Positions 7,378 through 15,041 of a stretch of 64,000 bases of DNA are shown piece after piece. The position numbers were made by a program, and so were the translations under genes. How positions within the stretch are numbered: the first letter of the stretch is position 1; each line of letters opens with the position of its first letter. The DNA lies in assembly GCF_011067745.1 (NCBI RefSeq), contig NZ_JAAMPJ010000005.1, positions 464,965-528,964 on the forward strand, written 5' to 3'. The notes beneath the pieces were generated by a model. It saw nothing but the letters and a program-made list of their open reading frames with translations. It was not told where the DNA came from and did not search any database. Source of the DNA: Lentzea alba. Its GTDB lineage: Bacteria; Actinomycetota; Actinomycetes; Mycobacteriales; Pseudonocardiaceae.

Positions 7378-8352
7378 TCAGATGGAAGAACTCACGAAGC
7401 GGTCGGTGGCGGCGATGATCGCCGCAGTCATGCTGCCTCCGCCGTGACCGGTGTCGTCGAGGACCACGAGCTCACTTCCCGGCCAGGCCCGGTGCAGCGC
7501 CCACGCCGTGCCGAGCGGACCGCTGACGTCGTAACGCCCGTGGATCAGCACGGCGGGAATTCCGTGCAGCCGCTCGATGTCGCGCAGCAGTTGCCCCTCT
7601 TCCAGGAAGCAGCCGTGCGACCAGTAGTGGGTCACGAGGCGGGCGAAGACCAGTTGGAAGTCCGGGTCCGCGACTGACAGGAACGGTTCGGCGTCGGGGG
7701 CCAACGACACGTGCGTGTCCTCCCACACGCACCACTCGTGCGCGGCTTTGGCGCGGACCTCGGGGTCGGGGTCGTGGAGCAGCCGGCTGTAGGCGGCCGA
7801 CAGGTCGCCGTCGCGTTCGGCGGCGGGCACGCCGTCGCGGAACCGTTCCCACTCGCGCGGGAAGACGCGGCCCATGTCGCGCGTGATCCAGTCGGTGTCG
7901 CGGCGGTCGCCGCTGGTCACGGCCACGAGCACCAGCTCGGTCACCCGCTCCGGATGCGCCTGGGCGTAGGCGAGAGCGAGCGTGACGCCCCACGAGCCGC
8001 CCTGCACCAGCCAGCGCTCGACGCCCAGGTGGACCCGCAGCGCCTCGATGTCGGCGATGAGGTGCTGGGTGGTGTTCGCCGACAGGTCGACGACGGGGTC
8101 GGTCGCCGGAGGAGTGCTGCGCCCGGCGTTGCGCTGGTCGAACTGGACCACGCGGTAGCGGTCCGGGTCGAACAGGCCTCGCTTGGCCGGAGAGCTTCCC
8201 GATCCAGGACCACCGTGCAACACGACTGCCGGCTTGCCACCGGGGTTGCCCGATACCTCCCAGTACAGCGAATGACCGTCGTCGACCTGCAACATGCCCG
8301 ACTCGTACGGCTCGTTCGACAGGTAACGCCCGTCGTCGGATTTGCTCCCCAT
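7378..8352 (-). CDS. pip: Proline iminopeptidase
   Basis: A 324-residue alpha/beta hydrolase that releases N-terminal proline from peptides. The family signatures are clear: VLHGGPGSG for the oxyanion loop, QFDQRNAGRSTP, the nucleophile Ser in VQGGSWGVTLALAYAQ, the acid Asp in IHGRYDVSGP and the catalytic His in DDTGHGGG. WITRDMGRVFPREWERF and WEDTHVSL are also typical of the family. No signal peptide is seen, so it is cytoplasmic. It is transcribed in the same direction as its neighbours but separated by about 95 bases from the lyase-like gene, with no sign of co-regulation. Confidence 0.93.
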   Translation of the reverse strand: MGSKSDDGRYLSNEPYESGMLQVDDGHSLYWEVSGNPGGKPAVVLHGGPGSGSSPAKRGLFDPDRYRVVQFDQRNAGRSTPPATDPVVDLSANTTQHLIADIEALRVHLGVERWLVQGGSWGVTLALAYAQAHPERVTELVLVAVTSGDRRDTDWITRDMGRVFPREWERFRDGVPAAERDGDLSAAYSRLLHDPDPEVRAKAAHEWCVWEDTHVSLAPDAEPFLSVADPDFQLVFARLVTHYWSHGCFLEEGQLLRDIERLHGIPAVLIHGRYDVSGPLGTAWALHRAWPGSELVVLDDTGHGGGSMTAAIIAATDRFVSSSI

Positions 8353-8377
8353 GCGGACATGATCGAGGACAGGCGGT

Positions 8378-8944
8378 TTACGACAAAACAGAATTCAGTT
8401 CGTCGAAGGTCGGGAACTTCGTCGCGATGTCACTGCCGGTGAAGTTGCCGATCCAGCCGTCGTCGTCGTGGAAGAACCTGATCGACACGTAGTCCGGCGT
8501 GGTGCCCATGTCGAACCAGTGGGTGGTGTTCGCCGGCACGCTCAGCAGGTCGCCCGCCGTGCAGAACACCGCGTACACCTTGTCGCCGATGTGCAGGTAG
8601 AAAACCCCTGAGCCGCGGGCGAAGTAGCGGTCCTCGTCGTCGTCGTGGGTGTGCTCGGCGAGGAACTTGTTGCGGAACTCGACGGCCTTCGCGCGGTACT
8701 CGTCGGTGTCCGCCGGGGTCATCTCCATCGCGTCGACGTAGGTGTAGCCCTCCGTCTCGCTGACGCGGGCGATGTCCGTTTCGTAGGTCTGCAGGGCGTT
8801 CTCGGCCGTCACACCGTCCACAACGGACCAGCGGCTGAAGCGAACGCCGTGTTCCTCGAGCGCGGTGGCGATCTCCTCGGGGTCGGTCGTGCGGACGAGG
8901 ACCTCGTCGGGGCCGGAGTCCGGCCACACCGTCAGCAGCGTCAT
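8378..8944 (-). CDS. mtnD: Acireductone dioxygenase
   Basis: A 188-residue cupin enzyme. With iron it converts the acireductone of the methionine salvage pathway to the 2-keto acid precursor of methionine and formate. Metal ligands are visible in EHTHDDDEDRYFARG (two His and a Glu) and in THWFDMG (the last His). The ATG overlaps the TGA of mtnB (ATGA), and the gene ends the five-gene salvage operon. The start is fixed by that overlap and by the family start MTLLTVWPDSGPDEV. It looks complete. Confidence 0.95.
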   Translation of the reverse strand: MTLLTVWPDSGPDEVLVRTTDPEEIATALEEHGVRFSRWSVVDGVTAENALQTYETDIARVSETEGYTYVDAMEMTPADTDEYRAKAVEFRNKFLAEHTHDDDEDRYFARGSGVFYLHIGDKVYAVFCTAGDLLSVPANTTHWFDMGTTPDYVSIRFFHDDDGWIGNFTGSDIATKFPTFDELNSVLS

Positions 8945-9537
8945 GATTGCCTCCCCGTAAAGATGTCTCGCGTCTCCACCTTGAAGCGCAGCAACCACTC
9001 CAGGCATTCCAGGCGGTGCCGGGCCTGCACGAGGTCGTCGCCCCACACGTACACGCCGTGCCGCGCGACGATCAACGCAGGGGTTCGAGGGTCGAAGCCC
9101 TTCTCGAAGGCGTCGCCCAGTTCGAGCATGTCCTGCGAGTTCCGGACGACCGGGATCACGACCTCTTCGTGGTCGTGGCGGCCGAAACCCTTGAGCATCT
9201 CCAGGTCCTTGAGCACGACGCCGTCCGGCCAGTGCTCGGCCGCGACGACCGGGGCCAGCGCGTGGACGTGCACGACCGCGCCCGCACCGGCGACGCGCGC
9301 GATCCGGGCGTGCAGACCGGCTTCGGCGGACGGAACCTTGTCGGAGTCGACGGCCAGACCCTCGGAGTCGATCACCACGGAGTCGTCAGCGGTGATCTCG
9401 CCCTTGTCGACGCCGCTGACCGTGACCGCGAGCCGCAGCGGATCGCGTTGCAGCACAACGGAAAGGTTGCCCGAAGTGCCGCGCATCCAGCCCATCTGGG
9501 CGTAGCGGACGCACTCGCGGGCGAGCTCTGCCGTCAC
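8941..9537 (-). CDS. mtnB: Methylthioribulose-1-phosphate dehydratase
   Basis: A 198-residue class II aldolase-type enzyme dehydrating 5-methylthioribulose-1-phosphate in methionine salvage. MRGTSGNLSVVL and the zinc-binding VVHVHALAPVV are characteristic, with a further His in VARHGVYVWG. GTG at 9535-9537 overlaps the stop of mtnC as GTGA, the same coupling as the other joints of the operon. Codons upstream of this GTG belong to the overlapping phosphatase gene and are not part of the protein. Confidence 0.94.
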   Translation of the reverse strand: MTAELARECVRYAQMGWMRGTSGNLSVVLQRDPLRLAVTVSGVDKGEITADDSVVIDSEGLAVDSDKVPSAEAGLHARIARVAGAGAVVHVHALAPVVAAEHWPDGVVLKDLEMLKGFGRHDHEEVVIPVVRNSQDMLELGDAFEKGFDPRTPALIVARHGVYVWGDDLVQARHRLECLEWLLRFKVETRDIFTGRQS

Positions 9538-10190
9538 GAGAGTTCCCAGACCGTCGGGTGGGGCGTGAAGTCGGCGTTGCCGTAGGGCTCTCCGGCGCGC
9601 GCGACGCCGACCGTCTTCCAGCCCGCCTCCTGCGCGGCGTGCAGTTCGGCCGGAACGTCGCTGTAGAAGGTGATGTCGTCGGACTGCAGCACTTCCGCGA
9701 TCTTGTGGTATGACGCGGCTTCGCGCTTCGGGCCGGCGTTGACCGTGTCGAAGTGGTGCTCCAGCAACGGGGTCAGGTCGCCGTCGGTGGTGTGCTGGAA
9801 GAACGCGATCTGGCCGGCGACCGAGCCGCTCGAGAAGATCGCGAGCTTCACGCCGTCGTCGTGCCACTTGCGGATCGCGGGGACGACGTCCGGGAAGAAC
9901 TCCGCGACGAGATCGCCCTGCGCGTAGCCCTGCTGCCAGATGAGGCCCTGCAACGTCTTGAGGGGCGTGACCTTCTGGTCGGCGTCCATCCAGTCGTGCA
10001 GCGCCTTGACAACGTCGTCGTGGCCGCTCAGCTCCTTGATCTGCCGCACGGCGTCGGCGACGACCGGGTCGTCACCGTGCTGCTCGATCCACGGGCCGAG
10101 CCGGGGGCGGGCGTAGTCGTACAGGACGACCAGCACCTGGTCCGTCGCGCTCAGCGTGCCCTCGATGTCGAGCACGACCCACTTGCTCAC
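9534..10190 (-). CDS. mtnC: Enolase-phosphatase E1 (acireductone synthase)
   Basis: A 218-residue HAD-family bifunctional enzyme that enolises and then dephosphorylates the diketone intermediate of methionine salvage to acireductone. The HAD nucleophile is in VVLDIEGTLS; Glu-Gly-Thr in place of the usual Asp-Gly-Thr is the normal mark of MtnC. Motif II is IFSSGSVAGQ, and the later acidic motif is ITFYSDVPAEL. GTG at 10188-10190 overlaps the stop of mtnA and follows a GGGAG site. It is soluble and cytoplasmic. Confidence 0.95.
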   Translation of the reverse strand: MSKWVVLDIEGTLSATDQVLVVLYDYARPRLGPWIEQHGDDPVVADAVRQIKELSGHDDVVKALHDWMDADQKVTPLKTLQGLIWQQGYAQGDLVAEFFPDVVPAIRKWHDDGVKLAIFSSGSVAGQIAFFQHTTDGDLTPLLEHHFDTVNAGPKREAASYHKIAEVLQSDDITFYSDVPAELHAAQEAGWKTVGVARAGEPYGNADFTPHPTVWELS

Positions 10191-11188
10191 CGCTGTTCTC
10201 CCTCGTAGTACTTGTCCAGCTCCCCGGCGGCGTAGACACCCCGGTCCGTCACCACGTCCGTCACGAACCGCGGCGGCGTCACGTCGAACGCCGGGTACAG
10301 CCCTTTCACCCTCGGCGTGGCACTCGGCCTGCCGAGCACCTGCAGCACCTCGGCGCCGTCGCGGTACTCGATCTCCACGTGCTCCGTGGTCGGCGCCTGC
10401 AGATCGGGTGCCTGCACCTGGGCGTGGAACGGTACGCCGAACGCGTGCGCGGCCACGGCCAACCCCAGTGTGCCGACCTTGTTGACGACGTGCCCGTCCA
10501 TGGTGACCCGATCGGCCGCCGTGACCAACGCGTCGATCTCGCCGCTCTGCAGGACGGCGGCGCCCATGCCGTCCGTGATGAGCGTCGTGTCGACACCCAT
10601 CTCGATCAACGTCTCCGCGGTGAGCCGGGCTCCCTGCAGGTAGGGCCTGGTCTCGGTGCAGAAGAACCGCAGCGTCTTGCCCTGGCTCTGGGCTGCCCGG
10701 ACCGTTTCCGTCAGGTAGAGGTCGGCCCAGCAGTGGGTCATGACCGTGGCGCCGTCCGGCAGGAGGTTCGCCGTGTGCTCGCCGAGCGCCTGGCTCTTGG
10801 CGCGGTACCTCCGGTCGCCTTCGTGGGCGCCGTGGAGGGCGTGCGTGACGTCCTGCGCGGCGTCCACGGCTTCGAGGACGATCTTGGTCGCCTTGCGCAG
10901 AGCGTTGTTGGTGCGCCTGGTGTTCTCGAGCATGTGCGCGGTTTTCTCCAGCTCCGCGCGTGCTTGTTCGTACGGCAGGTTCTCGACGGTTCGCGCCTTG
11001 AGGACCATGCCGTAGAGGACCGCGAAGTACGGGCCCGAGGACTGGGTGACCATGTCCTCGATGGCCCGCGCGACGTCCTCGGCCGTCCGGCACAGCACCC
11101 AGTCGCGTTCGAACGGGAACTGGCGGCGGTCGAGGATCAGCACGCCGTCGTCGGTGAGCCGCACCGAGTCGGCGAGCACCGGCTGCAT
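10187..11188 (-). CDS. mtnA: Methylthioribose-1-phosphate isomerase
   Basis: A 333-residue isomerase converting 5-methylthioribose-1-phosphate to the ribulose form. Catalytic Cys lies in VMTHCWADL and the catalytic Asp in VTAADRVTMDG; RRTNNALRKA, ETRPYLQGARLTA and NKVGTLGLA are family landmarks. The ATG overlaps the stop of the upstream flavoprotein gene as ATGA. The genes supplying its substrate (MTA phosphorylase, or MTR kinase plus nucleosidase) are not in this window and must be elsewhere. Confidence 0.95.
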   Translation of the reverse strand: MQPVLADSVRLTDDGVLILDRRQFPFERDWVLCRTAEDVARAIEDMVTQSSGPYFAVLYGMVLKARTVENLPYEQARAELEKTAHMLENTRRTNNALRKATKIVLEAVDAAQDVTHALHGAHEGDRRYRAKSQALGEHTANLLPDGATVMTHCWADLYLTETVRAAQSQGKTLRFFCTETRPYLQGARLTAETLIEMGVDTTLITDGMGAAVLQSGEIDALVTAADRVTMDGHVVNKVGTLGLAVAAHAFGVPFHAQVQAPDLQAPTTEHVEIEYRDGAEVLQVLGRPSATPRVKGLYPAFDVTPPRFVTDVVTDRGVYAAGELDKYYEGEQR

Positions 11189-12288
11189 CAGCTGTACCCG
11201 GTGTAGGCGGGACGCGCGCCGGTCAGGAAGTGCTCGCCGACCTCGCGGGCCTTGTAGACGACCGGATCGTGCAGCGTGAGCGTGCGAGCGTTGCGCCAGA
11301 AGCGGTCCACGCCGTACTTGGCGGCCGTGCCGCGCGCGCCGACCTGTTCGAAGATGCGGCTGGTGACCTCGTTGACGAGCTTGGTGCTGACGACCTTGGC
11401 CGCGGAGATGGTGACGGCGACCTCGCCGCGCTTGGCCGGGGTGAGGTTCCGGCCGAGTTCGGACGCTTCCCGGAGCTGTTCGGCGGCTTCGTCCGCGAGC
11501 AGCCCGGCGGCCTTCGTCTGCGCGACCATCTCGCCGTACGCGGCGACGATGTACGGGTCCTCGGTGGCCTGCTCGACACCGCTGACGAACCACGGGCGGG
11601 TCTTCGTGCGGGTGTAGTCGGCGGCCTCGTGCAGCGCGCCTTCCGCGAGCGCGACGTAGAGCTGGGCCAGCACGAGCTGGAAGCCGATCGCGGCGAGGCT
11701 GAGCCGCGGGTCCTCGTTGGCCGGCTGGACGCCGAGGATCTCGGTCACCTGGACGTTCTCGAACTGCACACCGCCGGACGCGGTGAGGCGCTGCCCGATG
11801 TTGTCCCAGTCGTCCAGGTAGGTGATTCCGTCTGCCTTGCCGTCGAGCAGGAAGGTGAGCTTCTCGCCGTTGTCGGTGCGGGTGGCGCTGACGACGATCC
11901 GGTCGGCCACCGACGCGCCGGTGGCGAAGGTCTTGCGGCCGTTGAGGACGAACCCGTCGTTGGTCGGCGTCAGTTCGAGCGCCGCGTCGAGCGGGTTGCT
12001 GACGCCGGCCCAGAACTGGTCGGGAGCCTTGCTGAACTGGGTGTCGAAGAGTCCGCTGCGCCAGATCTGCAGGTAGTGGTACCCGAGGAGGTGCCCGACG
12101 TTGGCGTCGGCGGCCCCGACGATCCGGGTGACCTTCTGCTGCTGGTCCCAGTCACCGACGTTCAGCAGGCCGCTCTGCCGGAGCAGTTCCACCTCTTTGG
12201 TGGGTGGCTGGTTGGCCCGGTCCCTGTCCGCCGCGTCGGACCTGAGCGCCGCCGCCACTTCGCGCGCGACGTCCAGCCAGTTCGTCAT
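11188..12288 (-). CDS. DszC/SfnB-like acyl-CoA-dehydrogenase-fold flavoprotein
   Basis: A 366-residue protein of the acyl-CoA dehydrogenase fold, closest in character to SfnB/DszC sulfur-acquisition monooxygenases: LLGYHYLQIW, GVSNPLD, LNGRKTFATGASVADR, RLTASGGVQFENV, and a C-terminal ARTLTLHDPVVYKAREVGEHFLTG. Relatives use reduced flavin and oxygen on sulfur compounds such as dimethyl sulfone or dibenzothiophene. It is the first gene of the salvage operon and overlaps mtnA by four bases, implying a role in feeding or recycling sulfur. The ATG at 12286-12288 (minus strand) follows AGAGGAGCAGGG. Substrate is unknown; a flavin reductase partner is not nearby. Confidence 0.85.
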   Translation of the reverse strand: MTNWLDVAREVAAALRSDAADRDRANQPPTKEVELLRQSGLLNVGDWDQQQKVTRIVGAADANVGHLLGYHYLQIWRSGLFDTQFSKAPDQFWAGVSNPLDAALELTPTNDGFVLNGRKTFATGASVADRIVVSATRTDNGEKLTFLLDGKADGITYLDDWDNIGQRLTASGGVQFENVQVTEILGVQPANEDPRLSLAAIGFQLVLAQLYVALAEGALHEAADYTRTKTRPWFVSGVEQATEDPYIVAAYGEMVAQTKAAGLLADEAAEQLREASELGRNLTPAKRGEVAVTISAAKVVSTKLVNEVTSRIFEQVGARGTAAKYGVDRFWRNARTLTLHDPVVYKAREVGEHFLTGARPAYTGYS

Positions 12289-12300
12289 CCCTGCTCCTCT

Positions 12301-12340
12301 CGGTGGTACCCGGTCCAACTTACTTCTTCACACCACCGGG
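12301..12340 (-). promoter_or_regulatory. Nested inverted repeats in the salvage-operon leader
   Basis: The leader of the salvage operon contains CGGTGGT paired with ACCACCG (12301-12307/12332-12338) and the overlapping alternative pair CCCGGT/ACCGGG (12309-12314/12335-12340). The structures are mutually exclusive and end 12 bases from the start codon, next to the ribosome binding site. It could be an attenuator or a protein operator. I see no match to SAM-I, II or IV riboswitch cores. Confidence 0.35.
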
Positions 12341-12428
12341 CTAACCACGATGTGAGAGAGGTCGTCCGCTGGCAGACTGCCCCGCGCACCCCGCTCGACG
12401 GGGGCATGAACTCTAGGGAGCAATTGGT

Positions 12429-12632
12429 ATGGCGCAGGGCACCGTTAAGTGGTTCAACGGCGAGAAGGGCTTCGGATTCATCGCGCAGGACGGCGGTGGG
12501 CCGGACGTGTTCGTGCACTACTCGCAGATCGAGGGCAACGGCTTCAAGTCCCTCGAGGAGCAGCAGCGCGTGGAGTTCGAGATCGGTCAGGGCCAGAAGG
12601 GCCCGCAGGCGCAGGCTGTCCGCGCCATCTGA
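12429..12632 (+). CDS. Cold-shock protein (CspA family)
   Basis: A 67-residue single-domain OB-fold RNA/DNA chaperone. It starts [18 protein letters not shown] and carries RNP1 (KGFGFI) and RNP2 (VFVHY), the aromatic nucleic-acid-binding surface. Full length for the family. AGGGAG lies eight bases before the ATG. The acidic patch [21 protein letters not shown] is typical of the actinobacterial CspA group. The upstream region is shared with the divergent salvage operon, and a strong hairpin follows the stop. Confidence 0.97.
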   Translation: MAQGTVKWFNGEKGFGFIAQDGGGPDVFVHYSQIEGNGFKSLEEQQRVEFEIGQGQKGPQAQAVRAI

Positions 12633-12644
12633 TTTCTCTCTTCG

Positions 12645-12677
12645 AACGGCCCGCTCGGTCTTACCGGGCGGGCCGTT
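12645..12677. terminator. Bidirectional terminator
   Basis: A perfect 10-base stem AACGGCCCGC/GCGGGCCGTT with a 13-base loop, followed by TTT, 12 bases after the cold-shock gene. The minus-strand neighbour ends inside it at 12661, so it can serve both convergent genes. Confidence 0.8.
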
Positions 12678-13107
12678 TCTGTGCCCAGACAGACCTCGTG
12701 GCCGCTGCGGTGACGACAAGGGTCGCGGTGAGGACGAGCGCACCGCCGTCGGTGATCAGGGACGGCAGCATGCCCGGGACTCCGAACCGCTCTCGCGTGG
12801 CCGTCCACATCTCCGGCGGGACGGCTGCGACGCCGGCGGCCTGGGTGGCGTTGACGGCCAGCACCAGCCAGAAGAGCCAGGTTCGCGGCTTGCCCTGCAG
12901 GGCGAGGATGCCTGCCGCGTTGCCCGCGATGTAGAGGCATCCCACGGCGCGGAACGCGGTCAGGAAACCTGGCGTGGGTTCCGCCTCGGCCAGTTCGAAC
13001 ATTCGCGCCAGCGTCTGCTCGTTGACGATCACGAACGCGTGCAGCGCCGTTCCGACCGTGAAGATCACGGACGCGATGCCGGTGATCTTGAGAATCCTCT
13101 CCCCCAT
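12661..13107 (-). CDS. Four-helix membrane protein of unknown function
   Basis: A 148-residue integral membrane protein. Four hydrophobic segments are visible at about residues 7-28, 48-68, 78-95 and 115-138, with an RPAR tail. A short loop FELAEAEPTPGF lies between the first two. The ATG at 13105-13107 follows GGG and has no competing start. I do not recognise the family; it resembles small four-helix DoxX-like or DUF4383-like proteins in size only. It stands alone on the minus strand and ends inside the bidirectional terminator shared with the cold-shock gene. Confidence 0.7.
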   Translation of the reverse strand: MGERILKITGIASVIFTVGTALHAFVIVNEQTLARMFELAEAEPTPGFLTAFRAVGCLYIAGNAAGILALQGKPRTWLFWLVLAVNATQAAGVAAVPPEMWTATRERFGVPGMLPSLITDGGALVLTATLVVTAAATRSVWAQKRPAR

Positions 13108-13215
13108 GGTCGCGATCGTTCCCGACTGGAGGGTGGAGGCGAATCCGGGAATGCCCTGAAACCACCCCTGACCTGGGCTTCAAAAATTGTCAGACCCGTC
13201 TGTCATCGTGGTCAC

Positions 13216-13521
13216 ATGGTTCGTTCGGAGACAGACGATGACCGAAAGGCTGGTACCGCCGTGCACCCTCGCGAGTTGCGGAGTTCCTTGAACAAGGCGG
13301 CGTTCGTGCTGGCCCTGCGGACGAGTCGCCATCCGGGCTCGGTGAACAGAGAGCTGAACGGCGTGATGGGGGTCGACCGCCGCGCCGAGGCGACCAAAGA
13401 ACAACTGCGCGAGGCGCTGGCGTACGTCGGAGATCGGTTGCGCGCCTTGGCGGCGAAGTCGCGTGCCAGGCCGACCGAACAAGATGCCGGCCCCACGTTC
13501 AGCGGCGATCCACCGTTCTGA
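13216..13521 (+). CDS. Small helical hypothetical protein
   Basis: A possible 101-residue protein (ATG 13216) or 87 residues from GTG 13261, which has a GAAAGG about 12 bases upstream. The predicted product is charged and helical (RSSLNKAAFVLALRTSRHPG, RAEATKEQLREALAYVGDRLRALAAKSRA) with a proline-rich tail. No family is recognised. The alternative reading on the other strand is serine/arginine rich and looks like a shadow. Codon bias in this frame is compatible with a real gene, but evidence is modest. Confidence 0.42.
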   Translation: MVRSETDDDRKAGTAVHPRELRSSLNKAAFVLALRTSRHPGSVNRELNGVMGVDRRAEATKEQLREALAYVGDRLRALAAKSRARPTEQDAGPTFSGDPPF

Positions 13522-13799
13522 AACGAAGGCGGCGCCGCGGCCTCTCGGCCACGACGCCTGCGCTTCCACCGCGGGAACGGTTGAAGAACGCCCAGAGATC
13601 ACCTGAGCTCGTGGCAACCGAGGGAGTCGAACCCTGCGCGGCTTGTGAAGGCGGCGCTCAGAACCGGCCCGAACCCTTCGGTTGGGCGACGGCTGCCGTG
13701 GAGTTGTACCTGCTCTGCAGGAGGCCCGTACCGCAGTGGAGATACCCACAGTGTTAAACGTCCAAACGGTCGAGGGCGTTTCATGTTTCACTCGGGTGG

Positions 13800-15011
13800 G
13801 TGACTCTGGTCACCGTGCGATACCTCCCTGCTGTCGCAGCCCTGCTGCTACTTCCCCTGGTGCCCGCCACCGCGCACGCGGCTCCGTCGGGCACGTACTA
13901 CGTCACCGGTGTCAGGACCGGTCTCAACGTCGCGCAGAGCGGCGGCGGCCTCGCCCTGCACCGTCCGAAGGGCAACGAAGACCACCAGCAATGGCGACTG
14001 AGTGACGGGAGGTTCGAGAACACCGACTCACCGGGCCAGTGCCTCACCCGTCAGCTCACCATGGGTTCGTGTGCACTAGGGGATACGGTTCACGAGCTCC
14101 GTCAGTTCGGTGATCAATGGGAGTTCTTCAGCCTCGGTGGCGAGTCCCGCTGGTACCTGACGCCGACGCAGGCCCGGACCGAGCCGATGCCGGCGGATCC
14201 GAGGCTCGACCAGATGACGTTCCTGACGGCCCACAACGCATACGCGAACGGGGTCGACGGTGGGTTCGCGCCGCCGTTCGTCAATCTCGCCAAGAACCAG
14301 ACGCGCGGCATCGTTCAGCAGCTGAACGACGGCGTGCGGGGTTTCATGCTGGACATCCACCAGACCCCGGACGGCGCGATTCTCTGCCACAACAGCTGCA
14401 CGCTGGTGAGCAAACCGGTGGCGCTCAACGTCGACCTTCAGAAAATCGTGGAATTTCTGCGGAACAACCGCAGTGAGATCATCACGGTCTTCCTGGAGGA
14501 CTACGTGTCGGCCGATGTCCTGCGCGCCGAGCTCCGCAAGGTGCAGGGGCTGAACGACGTGCTGTACCGGGCTGAAGGTGTGCCGCAGAACGGGTGGCCC
14601 ACGCGCAGCCAGCTGCAGGCCGCCAACAAGCGGTTGATCATCTTCACCGATCACGGCAAGGACGGGCGCGAGGACAGCGGCGTGCTCTACCAGCGGGACT
14701 GGACCGTCGAGAACTACTGGTCGATGGGTTCGGGCCTGGGCAACTCGGACTGGTCCTGCTACTCCCGATGGGATGAAAAACCGCTCACGGCGACGGGCGC
14801 GTTTCAGCCGTTGTTCGTCATGAACCACTTCCGCGACGTTCCGTTCACGAGCACCGCCACGACGGACAACGGCAAGCTCGGGAACCGGGCTCAGCAGTTC
14901 TGCCAGCCGGCGGCCAGGAAGAAGCCGAACTTCCTGGCGGTCGATCTCTACCACCTCGGCAACGCGGCTCTGGCGGTGCAGCAGCTCAACGCATACGCAT
15001 ATCGCCCGTAG
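13800..15011 (+). CDS. Secreted PI-PLC-type phosphodiesterase
   Basis: A 403-residue exported protein. The signal peptide LPAVAALLLLPLVPATAHA is cleaved near AHA-AP. About 100 residues resembling a ricin-type lectin segment follow (TGLNVAQSGG, NEDHQQWRLSDGRF, GQCLTRQ). From about residue 130 comes a PI-PLC X domain with the two catalytic histidines in FLTAHNAYA and GFMLDIHQTPDG, and ILCHNSC, ITVFLEDYV, LIIFTDHG, VDLYHLGNA. Bacterial members cleave phosphatidylinositol without calcium. The start could be GTG 13800 or GTG 13815; both leave the signal intact. It appears monocistronic, with a 278-base gap upstream. Confidence 0.88.
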   Translation: MTLVTVRYLPAVAALLLLPLVPATAHAAPSGTYYVTGVRTGLNVAQSGGGLALHRPKGNEDHQQWRLSDGRFENTDSPGQCLTRQLTMGSCALGDTVHELRQFGDQWEFFSLGGESRWYLTPTQARTEPMPADPRLDQMTFLTAHNAYANGVDGGFAPPFVNLAKNQTRGIVQQLNDGVRGFMLDIHQTPDGAILCHNSCTLVSKPVALNVDLQKIVEFLRNNRSEIITVFLEDYVSADVLRAELRKVQGLNDVLYRAEGVPQNGWPTRSQLQAANKRLIIFTDHGKDGREDSGVLYQRDWTVENYWSMGSGLGNSDWSCYSRWDEKPLTATGAFQPLFVMNHFRDVPFTSTATTDNGKLGNRAQQFCQPAARKKPNFLAVDLYHLGNAALAVQQLNAYAYRP

Positions 15012-15041
15012 CCCAAATCCTGGGAGTTGTACGCTCCGCGC

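Noticed and set aside
13212..13496. Minus-strand reading frame opposite the small helical protein
   Set aside because: Serine/arginine-rich composition without a ribosome site; looks like a shadow of the plus-strand frame.
13610..13690. A tRNA-like T arm on the minus strand (GGGTTCGACTCCC) with a partly matching acceptor
   Set aside because: The D arm and anticodon stem do not pair and two acceptor pairs are mismatched. At most a degenerate remnant; tRNAscan would decide.
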